Shown here one piece after another: positions 1-9,954 of a stretch of DNA of 64,000 nucleotides (its first letter is position 1; every line of letters begins with the position of its first letter). The position numbers and the translations under genes are program-made. Origin of the DNA: Streptococcus parauberis NCFD 2020 (lineage in GTDB: Bacteria; Bacillota; Bacilli; Lactobacillales; Streptococcaceae); the NCBI RefSeq assembly GCF_000187935.1, contig NZ_AEUT02000001.1, positions 1,116,001-1,180,000 on the forward strand, written 5' to 3'. The notes below the pieces were generated by a model that was given only the letters and a program-made list of their open reading frames with translations, did no database searches and was not told where the DNA came from.

Positions 1-2
1 TT

Positions 3-2102
3 CTTTTCGGCGGACTTTTATTCGCATTTTATGTAAGTTCAGCTCCAAAACTTTCAGAAACATCACTTAAGTCAACTAATTCCAGCTTGGTTTATGATGC
101 AAACAATAAATTAATTGCTGACCTCGGGTCTGAAAAACGAGAAAACGTTACAGCTGACAGCATTCCGTTAAATTTGGTTAATGCCATCACTTCAATTGAA
201 GATAAACGTTTCTTCAATCATCGAGGAGTGGACTTATATCGTATTCTGGGAGCAGCTTTCCATAACTTAACCAGCTCTACTACTCAAGGTGGTTCAACTT
301 TAGACCAACAGCTTATCAAGTTAGCTTATTTCTCTACTAAGGAATCTGACCAAACATTGAAACGTAAAGCTCAAGAAGTTTGGCTATCACTTAAAATGGA
401 AAGAAAATATACTAAGCAAGAAATCCTAACTTTCTATATCAATAAAGTTTATATGGGAAATGGGAACTATGGTATGTTAACAGCTTCTAAAGCATATTAT
501 GGGAAAGACTTAAAAGATTTATCTTTTGCTCAACTAGCTTTACTTGCTGGGATACCACAAGCACCTAATCAGTACGATCCATATGCAAATCCTCAAGCCG
601 CAACTACTCGCCGTAATGTGGTACTGCAACAAATGTATCACGATAAAAATTTAACTAAATCAGAATATGATGAAGCAATTAACACACCTGTCAATGATGG
701 ATTAAAACCCTTAAAACAGACTTCAAGTTATCCTAAATATATGGATAATTATTTGAAGCAAGCAATTGCACAAGTTAAATCCGAAACTAATAAAGATATT
801 TTTACATCAGGTCTTAAAGTTTATACAAATTTAGTTCCTGATGCCCAACAACGTCTTTATGATATTTATAACACAGAGGATTATGTTTACTACCCTGATG
901 ATAAATTCCAAGTAGCTTCAACAATTGTAGATGTAACAAATGGTCATGTAATTGCTCAGTTAGGTGGTAGAAATCAAGATTCAAATGTTTCATTTGGAAC
1001 AAACCAAGCTGTTCTGACTGACCGAGATTGGGGTTCAACTATGAAACCAATTTCTGCTTATGCTCCAGCAATTGAATCTGGAACATATAATTCAACATCA
1101 CAATCAACAAATGACTCCATCTACTACTGGCCTGGAACACAAACACAACTATATGACTGGGATCGTAAGTACAATGGTTGGATGACCATTCAAACTGCTA
1201 TCCAACAATCACGTAATGTTCCAGCAGTTAGAGCACTTGAAGCTGCAGGTTTAGAAACAGCTAAATCATTCTTGAATGGTTTAGGTATTGACTATCCTGA
1301 AATGAATTATTCAAATGCTATCTCAAGTAATAACAGTGGTACTGGAGACAAGTATGGTGCAAGCAGTGAAAAAATGGCTATAGCCTATGCTGCATTTGCA
1401 AACGGTGGTACATATTACAAACCTCAATACATCAACAAAATTGAATTTAGTGATGGTACAAAAAAAGTCTTTGAAAATAAAGGCTCCCGTGCTATGAAAG
1501 AAACAACGGCCTACATGATGACAGATATGATGAAAACCGTTTTAACTTATGGTACAGGGGTTGATGCACAGATTCCTGGCGTTGTTCAAGCTGGTAAAAC
1601 AGGAACTTCAAACTATACCGATGATGAGCTTGCAAAAATTTCGGCAGAAACTGGACTATATCCTGATTATGTTGGAACAATGGCTCCAGACGAGAACTTT
1701 GTCGGATTTACTAATAAATATGCCATGGCAGTTTGGACTGGTTATAAAAGCCGTCTAACTCCAGTGTATGGAGAAGGCTTGAAGGTAGCAACAAGTGTAT
1801 ACCGTAATATGATGGCTTATGTCACTGAAGGATATAGTGAAGACTGGTTAATGCCAACTGGTTTATATCGCAGTGGTGGCTTCCTCTATTTAAGTGGAAC
1901 ATACACCACTAATAATAATTATGGTAGTTCAGTTTACAATAACATCTATGGTAATTCAAGTAGCTCAAAAGCTTCATCAGATTCAAATTCAAGTAGTGCT
2001 AGTGCTTCTACACCTGAAAGTTCTGATTCATCGACTGCATCTGAAACAGATCCCAGTACTACGCCTCCTACGAGTGATACTACTCCTAGCGTAAGACCAT
2101 GA
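3..2102 (+). CDS. pbp1b: Penicillin-binding protein 1B, class A (5' end outside window)
   Basis: Bifunctional peptidoglycan glycosyltransferase/transpeptidase acting outside the membrane. The reading frame is open from base 3, so the true start lies upstream; the first visible residues look like the end of the N-terminal membrane anchor. The GT51 domain shows [12 protein letters not shown] and GGSTLDQQL. The transpeptidase domain shows STMK (bases about 1035-1046), SRN, and KTGT (about 1596-1607). The C-terminal tail is a Ser/Thr-rich low-complexity stretch. The frame stops at TGA 2100-2102, but the same frame continues for ten codons (NGNGNGTAGQ) to TAA at 2133-2135, so the tail may be shortened by a nonsense change. 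Convergent with pepC. Confidence 0.95.
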   Translation, partial: LFGGLLFAFYVSSAPKLSETSLKSTNSSLVYDANNKLIADLGSEKRENVTADSIPLNLVNAITSIEDKRFFNHRGVDLYRILGAAFHNLTSSTTQGGSTLDQQLIKLAYFSTKESDQTLKRKAQEVWLSLKMERKYTKQEILTFYINKVYMGNGNYGMLTASKAYYGKDLKDLSFAQLALLAGIPQAPNQYDPYANPQAATTRRNVVLQQMYHDKNLTKSEYDEAINTPVNDGLKPLKQTSSYPKYMDNYLKQAIAQVKSETNKDIFTSGLKVYTNLVPDAQQRLYDIYNTEDYVYYPDDKFQVASTIVDVTNGHVIAQLGGRNQDSNVSFGTNQAVLTDRDWGSTMKPISAYAPAIESGTYNSTSQSTNDSIYYWPGTQTQLYDWDRKYNGWMTIQTAIQQSRNVPAVRALEAAGLETAKSFLNGLGIDYPEMNYSNAISSNNSGTGDKYGASSEKMAIAYAAFANGGTYYKPQYINKIEFSDGTKKVFENKGSRAMKETTAYMMTDMMKTVLTYGTGVDAQIPGVVQAGKTGTSNYTDDELAKISAETGLYPDYVGTMAPDENFVGFTNKYAMAVWTGYKSRLTPVYGEGLKVATSVYRNMMAYVTEGYSEDWLMPTGLYRSGGFLYLSGTYTTNNNYGSSVYNNIYGNSSSSKASSDSNSSSASASTPESSDSSTASETDPSTTPPTSDTTPSVRP

Positions 2103-2137
2103 AATGGTAACGGTAATGGAACAGCTGGTCAATAAAT

Positions 2138-2150
2138 AAAAAAATCGGAG
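2138..2150. terminator. Left arm of the pbp1b/pepC bidirectional terminator, split by the IS
   Basis: Seven A followed by TCGGAG. This is the exact reverse complement of the 13 bases at 3294-3306. Without the insertion the two arms would form a perfect 13-bp stem with a GAAT tetraloop and a U-run in both directions, as expected between convergent genes. Confidence 0.85.
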
Positions 2151-2154
2151 GAAT

Positions 2155-2166
2155 GGCACTGCACCC
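2155..2166. repeat. IS terminal inverted repeat, left
   Basis: GGCACTGCACCC, preceded by the target duplication GAAT at 2151-2154. Confidence 0.85.
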
Positions 2167-2193
2167 CAATAGTGGGACAGAAGAAAAACACTC

Positions 2194-2940
2194 TTATGAA
2201 ACCAATTTTCTGAATTGAACAGGAGATTGGTTTTTTAAATGACGTTGAATTCTAGTTTCATTATAAAATGTTATGTAATTTTTAACAATATTTGTTATAC
2301 TAACTTTGTTGTGTTTTCTCCTATCTTGGAGATAAAAGGTTTCAGTCTTTAAAGCGGAGTGAAACCATTCAATACAGGCGTTATCTGCAGGTGTCCCTTT
2401 TCGAGACATTGAGCGGGTAATGCCTTTTTCAATACAAGCGAGATAGTAAGCATGTGATGTATAGACAGATCCTTGATCACTGTGTAATAGGACTCCTGAT
2501 TCTAAATCAAGTTGATTAAGGGTATCAAGTACAAGATCATTGTCCTGTGTATCTGAAATAGTATAGGCCACAATTTCACGATTATAAAGGTCCATAATAG
2601 ATGACAAGTATAAGGTAGTTTTTCCAAAGTTGAGATAAGTAATATCTGTAACTAGTTTTTGTAATGGTCTGGTTGCCTTAAAGTCACGGTCTAGCTTATT
2701 GTCTGTGACGTAGTATGGCCTACCTAATTTAGGGGACTTCTTTATTCTAGTTCGACATAGCCACCCTCTGCTCTTCAACTTTTTCGATAAGACTATCATG
2801 AATAGGAGGCTTGATATTAGATTTCCACCGATAATAGGTTGAGCGTGAGACCTTAAAACAGTCCAGAATAAAACCTAATGGATACTGATATCTGTAGTAA
2901 TCAACTAGCTTGATGAGTGTTACTTTATCGATTTTCTCAT
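2194..2940 (-). pseudogene. IS3-family transposase orfB, internally deleted and frameshifted
   Basis: Two overlapping pieces of one integrase. The N-terminal piece reads from about 2940 down to a stop near 2750 and shows an HTH_21-like segment (SRSTYYRWK). The C-terminal piece (201 codons, 2194-2799) holds the catalytic core: Asp in VTDITY, Asp in LLHSDQGSVYTS and Glu in DNACIEWFHSALKTE. The stretch that normally joins them, the conserved YGYRxIT/NHKRVxRLM region of IS3 integrases, is missing, and the frame changes at the junction. It should not yield an active transposase. Confidence 0.85.
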
Positions 2941-3210
2941 CAAGCTTTGATACTTTTTTAAAAGTTCAACTTGTAGTTTTAATTGCTCAACTTCTGATAA
3001 CTGTTCCATTCCTTGACCGTAAGTATATTGCTTACCTACAGGTTGATGAAAACGATACGTTTCTCCTTTTTGATACCAGCGCCACCATGTATATATCTGG
3101 CTTTTATTTTTAATACCAAGTCTATCCATAATAACTTTTTTGGGCTTACCTGATTTCTTCATTTCAATACAGGCTAATTTGGTTTCTAACGAGTAAGCTT
3201 TTTTGAACAT
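2920..3210 (-). CDS. IS3-family transposase orfA (HTH protein)
   Basis: A 96-residue protein with an N-terminal helix-turn-helix (about residues 8-45, with NKSQIYTWWRWY) followed by a leucine-rich coiled-coil stretch (EQLKLQVELLKKY), the usual OrfA architecture. It overlaps the start of orfB in another frame, as expected for programmed -1 frameshifting in this family. It is intact, but orfB is broken, so transposition in cis is unlikely. Confidence 0.85.
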   Translation of the reverse strand: MFKKAYSLETKLACIEMKKSGKPKKVIMDRLGIKNKSQIYTWWRWYQKGETYRFHQPVGKQYTYGQGMEQLSEVEQLKLQVELLKKYQSLMRKSIK

Positions 3211-3277
3211 AATAAAACACTCCTGATTCTATTTTACTAGAATTCTACAGGAGTGTTTTTCTTGTGTCTCATTTATT

Positions 3278-3289
3278 GGGTGCAGTGCC
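3278..3289. repeat. IS terminal inverted repeat, right
   Basis: GGGTGCAGTGCC, the complement of the left end, followed by the target duplication GAAT at 3290-3293. Confidence 0.85.
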
Positions 3290-3293
3290 GAAT

Positions 3294-3306
3294 CTCCGAT
3301 TTTTTT
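3294..3306. terminator. Right arm of the split pbp1b/pepC terminator
   Basis: CTCCGA followed by seven T, the exact complement of 2138-2150. It lies at the pepC stop codon (3305), so pepC read-through now enters the IS. Confidence 0.85.
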
Positions 3307-4639
3307 ATTTTGCTAAAGCTCCCATTGGGTCCCAAGGTGCTAATACCTGAGCTTCTCCTTCAAAAGCAGCTAATTCATTTTCTGCTAAAAATTCTTTTCG
3401 AACAACAATTTGATAAGTGTACTCATCCATCCAGGCATCTGAAGCAACAAAGTAGCCCTTTTCACCAACCTTATCTCCCCAAGAATTTTCTACCTTCCAT
3501 TTAATTGGAGTACCATATTGATCTAAATCAACTCCTGTTAAAACCATAGCGTGTGTCATTAAACTTTCACTATAGTCTAATCGACCAGCTTTATCTTGAC
3601 TCAAAACAATATCCATACTTGATGTAAAATCATAAGTATTTGTTGCTAAGATTCCCTTTTGTCTATCCGATACTTGACCAACATCTGAACCAAACCAAAC
3701 AGTTTCGCCACTTTCCATTTGTTTAATAGCTAATTCTTTGAATCTGTTCATCTCAACATTTAAGTAACGAACTTCTGGACCACCTACAACATTTCCAAGC
3801 ATTTCAACCGTATATGCCTTTCCATATGGTTTATCAGCTGTTGGCGCATTAATAATAGAAACATAGTCAGATAGCTTTAATCCCACATATTTTTCATAGA
3901 ATGCTTTAGGTGTAATTGCTTTTTCTGCTTGATAATTATTATCTTTATCACGGAATGCAAAGTCAAATTGACGAGGAGGTAATCCGAGGTTGATAGCTAA
4001 GAAATTGAATATTTCTGTTAGTAGTTCTTCTTTCTTATTCTGAATAGTCTCCTCTTTTTGACCAGACGAAATTAGCTCACGCAAAATTTGAGCATCTTGT
4101 CTCAATAACTTATTGAGATATTGATTCAATTCTCGACTATTACTTGATGAAATAGATTCTGGATAAACTGATTTTGGAACAACTCCATATTTGTCAAATA
4201 AAGCTACTACCATATCCCATTGACCACCGTCTTGTTGAGGTACATCTAAAAGAAATTTAACTTTACGACTAGTTAACTCTTGGTCTGCTGTTGCAATAAC
4301 TTGTTCCATAAACCAATTTGATTTTTCATATTTATCCCAGAAGAATGTATGAGCTTGAGAAAGCTCAAAGTTCTCTAATTGGAAATCTGTGATTAATTTG
4401 TGACGGAATGTATTTAATGCGGCAAACATCCAGCATCTTCCGGATGCTTTTTGATTTGATACTTCATCCTTGGTTAAATCAATTGAAAAAGCAAAATTAT
4501 TGTCAATTTCACTTTGTCTAGTTTCTAGTGATTTTAACAAGCCATTATGAGTAACTGCATTTTCTACTGCTGAAAATTTAGCATTTGTCTCATATTGATT
4601 GAACAATTTTTCTGTGAAGTTTTTTGTAAGTTCTGTCAT
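3305..4639 (-). CDS. pepC: Aminopeptidase C (bleomycin hydrolase family)
   Basis: Cytoplasmic cysteine aminopeptidase of the C1B family that removes N-terminal residues from peptides. It has 444 residues when started at MTELTKNF, where GGAGG lies five bases upstream; an in-frame ATG four codons earlier (4651) overlaps that ribosome site and is less likely. The catalytic Cys is in SGRCWMFA (about residue 69), the His in THAMVLTG and the Asn in VENSWG. Length matches lactococcal and streptococcal PepC. Monocistronic and convergent with pbp1b; its terminator is split by the IS. Confidence 0.96.
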   Translation of the reverse strand: MTELTKNFTEKLFNQYETNAKFSAVENAVTHNGLLKSLETRQSEIDNNFAFSIDLTKDEVSNQKASGRCWMFAALNTFRHKLITDFQLENFELSQAHTFFWDKYEKSNWFMEQVIATADQELTSRKVKFLLDVPQQDGGQWDMVVALFDKYGVVPKSVYPESISSSNSRELNQYLNKLLRQDAQILRELISSGQKEETIQNKKEELLTEIFNFLAINLGLPPRQFDFAFRDKDNNYQAEKAITPKAFYEKYVGLKLSDYVSIINAPTADKPYGKAYTVEMLGNVVGGPEVRYLNVEMNRFKELAIKQMESGETVWFGSDVGQVSDRQKGILATNTYDFTSSMDIVLSQDKAGRLDYSESLMTHAMVLTGVDLDQYGTPIKWKVENSWGDKVGEKGYFVASDAWMDEYTYQIVVRKEFLAENELAAFEGEAQVLAPWDPMGALAK

Positions 4640-4699
4640 AGTGTCCTCCATTTTTATTTACTCTTCTATTATATTCCTTATTTAAATTTCTTCAATACA

Positions 4700-4725
4700 A
4701 AAAAGTTAGGTTTCCCTAACTTTTT
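4700..4725 (-). terminator. Rho-independent terminator after pncB-nadE
   Basis: Stem AAAAAGTTAGG / CCTAACTTTTT around a 4-base loop, just downstream of the nadE stop. Confidence 0.9.
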
Positions 4726-4730
4726 ACTTT

Positions 4731-5555
4731 TTATTTCCAGAAATCATCAAAAATTGTAATTGGTAAATGCCGTTTATGTTTGCCTTTATTCCACCAAGAT
4801 TCAATTTTATTCTGAGCATCTTTGCTAATTTGCTTACCTTCTAAATAATCATCAATATCATTGTAGGTTACCCCCAATGCTACCTCGTCAGCAATACCTG
4901 GTTTATTTTCTTCCAGATCCGCAGTCGGTACTTTTTCATAAAGTGATTTATCAGCGTCCAGCTCTTTCAATAAGGCTCTTCCCTGACGCTTGTTCAATCT
5001 AAACAATGGTAAGATATCTGCACCGCCATCACCAAACTTAGTAAAGAAAGCAGTAATATTTTCAGCTGCATGATCTGTTCCAATCACTGCCCCACTGGTT
5101 TGTCCTGCTATAGCATATTGGGTAATCATCCGTTGACGTGCCTTGATGTTTCCTTTGTTGAAATCAGAAACCACAACTCCTGCTTGTTCTAAAGCTTCAA
5201 CTTGTGCATCAACTGCCTCTTTAATATTAACAGTTAATGATTGGTCAGGCATGATAAATGATAATGCTTTTTGAGCATCCGATTCATCCGCTTGAACACC
5301 ATATGGTAAACGAACTGCGATGAATTGGTAACTACTGTCATTTTGTTCTGCTCTTAATTCAGCAATTGCAATTTGAGCTAATCGGCCCGCAAGGGTTGAA
5401 TCTTGTCCACCAGAAATCCCTAAAACAAGTGTCTTTAAAAAGCTATGTTTAAGCATGTATGCCTTTAAAAAGTCCACAGATTTTCTAATTTCCTCAAGTG
5501 GTTCAATTGTCGGTTTAACACCTAGTTGTTTGATGATTTCCTCTTGTAATGTCAT
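4731..5555 (-). CDS. nadE: NH3-dependent NAD+ synthetase
   Basis: Final step of NAD synthesis: adenylates nicotinate adenine dinucleotide and amidates it. It has 274 residues, the size of the ammonia-using single-domain form with no glutaminase domain. The ATP-pyrophosphatase P-loop SGGQDS is at residues 48-53. The start ATG overlaps the pncB stop by four bases, so the two are translationally coupled and form a niacin-salvage pair. Confidence 0.96.
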   Translation of the reverse strand: MTLQEEIIKQLGVKPTIEPLEEIRKSVDFLKAYMLKHSFLKTLVLGISGGQDSTLAGRLAQIAIAELRAEQNDSSYQFIAVRLPYGVQADESDAQKALSFIMPDQSLTVNIKEAVDAQVEALEQAGVVVSDFNKGNIKARQRMITQYAIAGQTSGAVIGTDHAAENITAFFTKFGDGGADILPLFRLNKRQGRALLKELDADKSLYEKVPTADLEENKPGIADEVALGVTYNDIDDYLEGKQISKDAQNKIESWWNKGKHKRHLPITIFDDFWK

Positions 5556-7012
5556 GTTAAGTCACCTGCTCCCAATGCTTCTTTACGAATTTTGTCAATG
5601 AGTGCCATTTTATTTTCCCAAACATCACGCGCTAAGTCAACTGGATAATCTTGCGGATTTAAAATACGTTTATACTCATCCCAAAGGTTATCAAATGCTC
5701 TGCGTGCATAATCTTGAATTTCTTTCAAACTTGGTAAATCATAGATTCGTTTACCATCCACAAAGATGTCAACCAAAAGCGGAACTGCATCGAAATCTTT
5801 TACGGTTTTATTGATATAAGTATAGGTCGGATGGAACATTTCAATTTCTGTTAAATGATTAACATCAATATCTGTAAAGGTTAGATAATCACCTTCTGAT
5901 TTCCCTTTAGCACGACTTGTAATCCGCCATACTTGTTTTTTACCTGGAGTAGAGACTTTTTCAGCATTGTTGGAAAGTTTAATAGTATCACGCATGTTTC
6001 CATTATCATCTTCAATAGAAACAATTTTATAAACAGCACCTAAAGCAGGTTGATCGTATGCAGTGATAAGTTTTGTCCCAACACCCCAAACATCAATTTT
6101 TGCTTTTTGCATTTTTAAACTCAAAATCGTTTCTTCATCTAAATCATTTGAAGCATAAATTTTTGCATCTGGAAAACCAGCCTCATCCAATTGTTGGCGT
6201 ACTTTTTTTGAAAGATAAGCCAAATCTCCTGAATCTAAACGAACACCAAGGAAATTAATCTTATCGCCCATTTCCTTAGCAACTTTTATTGCATTAGGTA
6301 CACCCACACGAAGCGTATCATAAGTATCCACAAGGAAGACACAGTCCTTATGACTTTGAGCATAAGCTTTAAAAGCTTGGTAATCATTGCCGTAAGTTTG
6401 AACTAATGCATGAGCATGAGTTCCTGAAACAGGGATATCAAAGAGCTTACCAGCACGTACATTACTAGTCGCATTTGCACCACCAATAACAGCTGCGCGG
6501 GTGCCCCAGATAGCAGCATCTAATTCTTGTGCACGTCTAGTACCAAATTCAAGTAAAGGTTCGTCTTCTATTACGGAACGAATACGCGCTGCTTTTGTAG
6601 CAATCAAGGTTTGAAAATTAACAATGTTCAATAAGGCTGTTTCGACAAGTTGACACTGCCCAAGAGGTCCTTCGATTTGAACAATTGGTTCATTGGCAAA
6701 AACTAAATCTCCCTCTTTAGCAGAGCGAACAGTCAATTCCAATTTCATATTTGACAAATAATCAAGAAAAGCCTGATTATAACCTAAGTCCATTAAGTAA
6801 GCCAAATCTGTTTCTGAAAATGATAAATTTTCCAGATAGTTTACGACTCTTTCTAAACCAGCAAAAACAGCATAGCCATTTTCAAATGGTTCCTTCCGAA
6901 AATAGACTTCAAAAACCGCATTTTTATTATGGATGCCTTGCTCAAAATAAACTTGCATCATATTTAACTGATATAAATCAGTATGAAGTGTTAAACTGTC
7001 ATCTTTATACAT
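5552..7012 (-). CDS. pncB: Nicotinate phosphoribosyltransferase
   Basis: Converts nicotinate and PRPP to nicotinate mononucleotide, the entry step of NAD salvage. It has 486 residues and begins with [13 protein letters not shown], typical of the family. The segment GTHAHALVQ carries the conserved His region, and VDTYDT and RLDSGDL are family motifs. GGAG lies eight bases before the ATG. First gene of the pncB-nadE operon, overlapping nadE by four bases. No de novo NAD genes are seen here, consistent with niacin dependence of streptococci. Confidence 0.95.
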   Translation of the reverse strand: MYKDDSLTLHTDLYQLNMMQVYFEQGIHNKNAVFEVYFRKEPFENGYAVFAGLERVVNYLENLSFSETDLAYLMDLGYNQAFLDYLSNMKLELTVRSAKEGDLVFANEPIVQIEGPLGQCQLVETALLNIVNFQTLIATKAARIRSVIEDEPLLEFGTRRAQELDAAIWGTRAAVIGGANATSNVRAGKLFDIPVSGTHAHALVQTYGNDYQAFKAYAQSHKDCVFLVDTYDTLRVGVPNAIKVAKEMGDKINFLGVRLDSGDLAYLSKKVRQQLDEAGFPDAKIYASNDLDEETILSLKMQKAKIDVWGVGTKLITAYDQPALGAVYKIVSIEDDNGNMRDTIKLSNNAEKVSTPGKKQVWRITSRAKGKSEGDYLTFTDIDVNHLTEIEMFHPTYTYINKTVKDFDAVPLLVDIFVDGKRIYDLPSLKEIQDYARRAFDNLWDEYKRILNPQDYPVDLARDVWENKMALIDKIRKEALGAGDLT

Positions 7013-7107
7013 TGAGGTGACTCCTTTAAATTATTGTTAATATTATAACATAATTTTGACAAGTCTTTAGTTCTCTTGGTTTATATATTAAAGTTTTTAT
7101 AAAATAA

Positions 7108-7133
7108 AAAAAGATGATAATTATCATCTTTTT
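7108..7133 (-). terminator. Rho-independent terminator of the amino-acid permease gene
   Basis: Near-perfect palindrome AAAAAGATGATAATTATCATC with T-runs on both sides. It overlaps the permease stop codon. Confidence 0.85.
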
Positions 7134-8514
7134 ATTTATTAAATCGTCTATTACAGTAAATCCCAAATGCGACAATCCAGACTGTGGCACCAATTGCTCC
7201 AATATATGTTGAACTTTGAAGGAACAATGAGATAAATACTAAGGCAAAGAAAACAAGTGTAATTGGAGTTGTAATTTTATAGGCTGGCATTATGAAACCA
7301 TCTGGCATAAAGTCAGCAGACTGACGATATTTCCAATGAGCAATCATGGTAAGAGCATAGATAGCAATATATACACCTGATGATGATGCTGCAATTAAGG
7401 CAAAAGCATCAGAGATTCCAGGAATGATAGTAAAAATTGCTGATATACCAACAACAATTGCTGAAAAGATAATCGCACGACTTGGAACACCTTGTTTTGA
7501 TAAGGTATTTAGTTTTAAATCTTTAGTTAATTTATTTGGATTTTCATTAGCTAATTGATACATATGACGTCCAGTTGAGTATAATACTGAGTTTAATGCA
7601 GATGCTGAAGACGTTAATACAACAAAGTTGATTAAAGCAGCAGCCCATTTGATACCAAGTAAACGAAAGACCATAACAAATGGTGACTGATTAACTGGTA
7701 AATCAGTCCAAGGAACAATTGCCATAATTGAAATTAGTGACCCAACATAGAAGATAACAATACGAACAGGAATATCTTTAATAGCTTTAGGTAAAACTTT
7801 TCTTGGATTAGCAGTTTCTGATGTTGTGATACCAACAAATTCAATGGCTTGGTAAGCAAAGAAAACCATTTGGAAGCCCATCAAGAATTTTAAGATACCA
7901 TTCGGAAACACTGAGAAATGATTGCTAATATTAGCTAAACTAGCATGCCCTTCAGGTGTTTTAAATCCTGTCATGACCATAAAAATACCAGTTGCAATTA
8001 AAGATAAAATAGCCACGATTTTAATCATCGCGAACCAAAATTCTGTTTCCCCAAATAATCGAACCGCAATCAAATTGACTGATGCTAATATTGCAAGGAA
8101 AACTAACTGAATAAGCCAAGCATGCCAATGAGGGAACCAATACTGGACATAGGTACCAACGGCAGTAAGATCGGCCATACCGATACAAACTAATGAAACC
8201 CAATAAGAAAGACCGGAGAAATGTCCCCAACCTGGTCCAATATATTTTGTGATAAAGTTGATAAATGTGTGCTGATCTGGATCATAATACAACATCTCCC
8301 CAATAGCACGCATCATGAGGTACATGAAGACGCCTGTAAGGATATAAATCAATATAATTGAAGGTCCTGTTAAAGCAATTGAGCGACCCGCCCCCATAAA
8401 TAAACCTGTTCCAATAGTACCTGCAATAGCAATTAATTGGACATGTCGATTCTGTAAACCACGAACCATCCCATTCTCAAGTTCATTATGTTCTGACTGT
8501 TTTTCTTTTGACAT
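7132..8514 (-). CDS. APC-superfamily amino-acid permease (CycA/SerP-like)
   Basis: Integral membrane amino-acid:proton symporter of the amino-acid transporter (AAT) family. It has 460 residues and about 12 hydrophobic segments. The N-terminal GTIGTGLFMGAG stretch is the conserved substrate-contact loop after an RHVQLIAIAG helix. The segment MADLTAVGTYVQYWFP resembles D-serine/D-alanine/glycine permeases (CycA) and lactococcal SerP. Substrate is inferred, not shown. Stands alone between pncB and trxB with its own terminator. Confidence 0.88.
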   Translation of the reverse strand: MSKEKQSEHNELENGMVRGLQNRHVQLIAIAGTIGTGLFMGAGRSIALTGPSIILIYILTGVFMYLMMRAIGEMLYYDPDQHTFINFITKYIGPGWGHFSGLSYWVSLVCIGMADLTAVGTYVQYWFPHWHAWLIQLVFLAILASVNLIAVRLFGETEFWFAMIKIVAILSLIATGIFMVMTGFKTPEGHASLANISNHFSVFPNGILKFLMGFQMVFFAYQAIEFVGITTSETANPRKVLPKAIKDIPVRIVIFYVGSLISIMAIVPWTDLPVNQSPFVMVFRLLGIKWAAALINFVVLTSSASALNSVLYSTGRHMYQLANENPNKLTKDLKLNTLSKQGVPSRAIIFSAIVVGISAIFTIIPGISDAFALIAASSSGVYIAIYALTMIAHWKYRQSADFMPDGFIMPAYKITTPITLVFFALVFISLFLQSSTYIGAIGATVWIVAFGIYCNRRFNK

Positions 8515-8594
8515 TCTTAACTCCGTTCAATAAAATATGATTATTATACTATATTTTCAGAAAATTGACAACATTAGCTAATCAAAAAGTATTG

Positions 8595-8631
8595 GTAAAG
8601 ACCAATCACTTCTTCAATGACTGGTCTTTAC
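8595..8631 (-). terminator. Probable terminator after trxB
   Basis: Long stem GTAAAGACCAGTCA / TGATTGGTCTTTAC immediately downstream of trxB. The T-run is displaced by about five bases, so efficiency is uncertain. Confidence 0.55.
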
Positions 8632-8633
8632 TC

Positions 8634-9557
8634 TTACTTCTCTACTGGTAAATTTTCGATATAATGGTAAACACCTTGTCCTGCAATAGCACCATCACCC
8701 ACTGCAGTTGTGATTTGTCTTAAATCTTTTTGTCGTACGTCACCGATTGCAAAGATTCCTGGCGTTTTAGTGCGCATATGGTCATCTGTTTCAATCCAAC
8801 CTTCTGCATTACAGATACCCAAATCTTTAACCATGCTTGTCACTGGTATCATCCCAACATAGATGAAGACACCACCAAATTCAAGTTCAGTGACTTGCCC
8901 TGTTTTGACATTTTTTATAGCTACTGATGAAACTTTGATATCACTACCTTTTATTTCTTCAACAACTGAGTCCCAAATAAAGCTTACTTTTTCATTAGCA
9001 AAAGCACGGTCTTGCAAAATTTTCTGAGCACGTAATTGGTCTCTACGATGCACGACAGTGACAGACTTTGCAAATTGCGTCAAATAGATAGCTTCTTCAA
9101 CTGCTGAATCTCCACCACCAACAACTAGTAGGTCTTGATTTCTGAAGAATGCACCATCACAGACTGCACAATAAGATACACCACGACTAGTATAAGTTTC
9201 CTCACCAGGTACACCTAAGAGCTTATATTTTGCCCCTGTGGCCACGATGACTGTCTTTGCATCATAATGTTCATCGTCTGCCCAAACACGTTTTACATTT
9301 CCTAAATCTTCGACCTTCTCAACAATCCCATAGATATGTTCGACATGGAATTTCTCAAGTGGTTCAAACATTTTCATTGATAACTCAGGCCCAGTAATAT
9401 TGTCATAACCAGGATAATTTTCAATTTCTGAGGTATTATTCATTTGTCCACCTGGGCCACCTTGTTCAATAATACCAACTTTGAGATTACTTCTCGCTGC
9501 ATATAAAGCTGCTGTCATCCCAGCAGGGCCAGAGCCAATTATTAGCGTATCATACAT
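8634..9557 (-). CDS. trxB: Thioredoxin reductase
   Basis: NADPH-dependent flavoenzyme that reduces thioredoxin in the cytoplasm. It has 307 residues. The FAD dinucleotide motif GSGPAGMTAA is near the N-terminus, the redox pair is CAVC (residues 130 and 133), the NADPH motif is GGGDSAVEEA, and the C-terminal FAD motif is GIFAIGDV. Low-molecular-weight type. Lies downstream of the small DUF4059 membrane protein with 62 bases between them, so the two may be cotranscribed. Confidence 0.97.
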   Translation of the reverse strand: MYDTLIIGSGPAGMTAALYAARSNLKVGIIEQGGPGGQMNNTSEIENYPGYDNITGPELSMKMFEPLEKFHVEHIYGIVEKVEDLGNVKRVWADDEHYDAKTVIVATGAKYKLLGVPGEETYTSRGVSYCAVCDGAFFRNQDLLVVGGGDSAVEEAIYLTQFAKSVTVVHRRDQLRAQKILQDRAFANEKVSFIWDSVVEEIKGSDIKVSSVAIKNVKTGQVTELEFGGVFIYVGMIPVTSMVKDLGICNAEGWIETDDHMRTKTPGIFAIGDVRQKDLRQITTAVGDGAIAGQGVYHYIENLPVEK

Positions 9558-9619
9558 CTGTTTTTCTCCTTGTTTGTTTCTTTCATCATTTTATCAGTGT
9601 CTACATGCTAATGCAAAAA

Positions 9620-9844
9620 TTATGATTTTAAGACTATCAAGATACTCATAAATGCAAAAGATACTATTGGTATCAGTAGGATGGCAATGGTGATCATTTC
9701 ATAAAGAAAAGCTTGTTTTTCAGAAGCTGTTTTATCTTTCTTACTTCTAGCTCTTATCAACATCCAAAGGGAGCAAATAATGAGGACCGTAATTGATGAT
9801 AAGAAAAGTCCTTGCACATAAAGACCAAATAATTCTTGTAACAT
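9620..9844 (-). CDS. Small two-TM membrane protein, DUF4059-like
   Basis: A 74-residue protein with two hydrophobic helices (about residues 9-31 and 49-71) joined by a basic loop RARSKKDKTASEKQ. It resembles the DUF4059 family found in streptococci next to trxB. Function is unknown. The gene lies between the ABC operon terminator and trxB. Confidence 0.75.
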   Translation of the reverse strand: MLQELFGLYVQGLFLSSITVLIICSLWMLIRARSKKDKTASEKQAFLYEMITIAILLIPIVSFAFMSILIVLKS

Positions 9845-9894
9845 AGCTTCCTTCTCCCACTTAACACTTTTTCTTTTTCCCGTCCTCTGACAAG

Positions 9895-9920
9895 AAAAAG
9901 CCCAGGTAAACCTAGACTTT
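9895..9920 (-). terminator. Terminator of the amino-acid ABC operon
   Basis: On the minus strand, stem AGTCTAGG / CCTGGGCT followed by a T-run, 35 bases after the ATPase gene. Confidence 0.85.
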
Positions 9921-9954
9921 ACTATTATATCAAATTATTTGTAAAAAAAATAAA

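Larger units (their letters stand above)
2155..3289 (-). mobile_element. Degenerate IS3-family insertion sequence (about 1135 bp)
   Basis: The ends are inverted repeats: GGCACTGCACCC begins at 2155 and its complement ends at 3289. Direct repeats GAAT (2151-2154 and 3290-3293) flank them, a 4-bp target duplication normal for IS3-family elements. It carries orfA (HTH) and a broken orfB (DDE integrase) on the minus strand. At 1135 bp it is shorter than the usual IS3-family size, in line with an internal loss in orfB. It sits in the loop of the pbp1b/pepC terminator. Confidence 0.92.
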
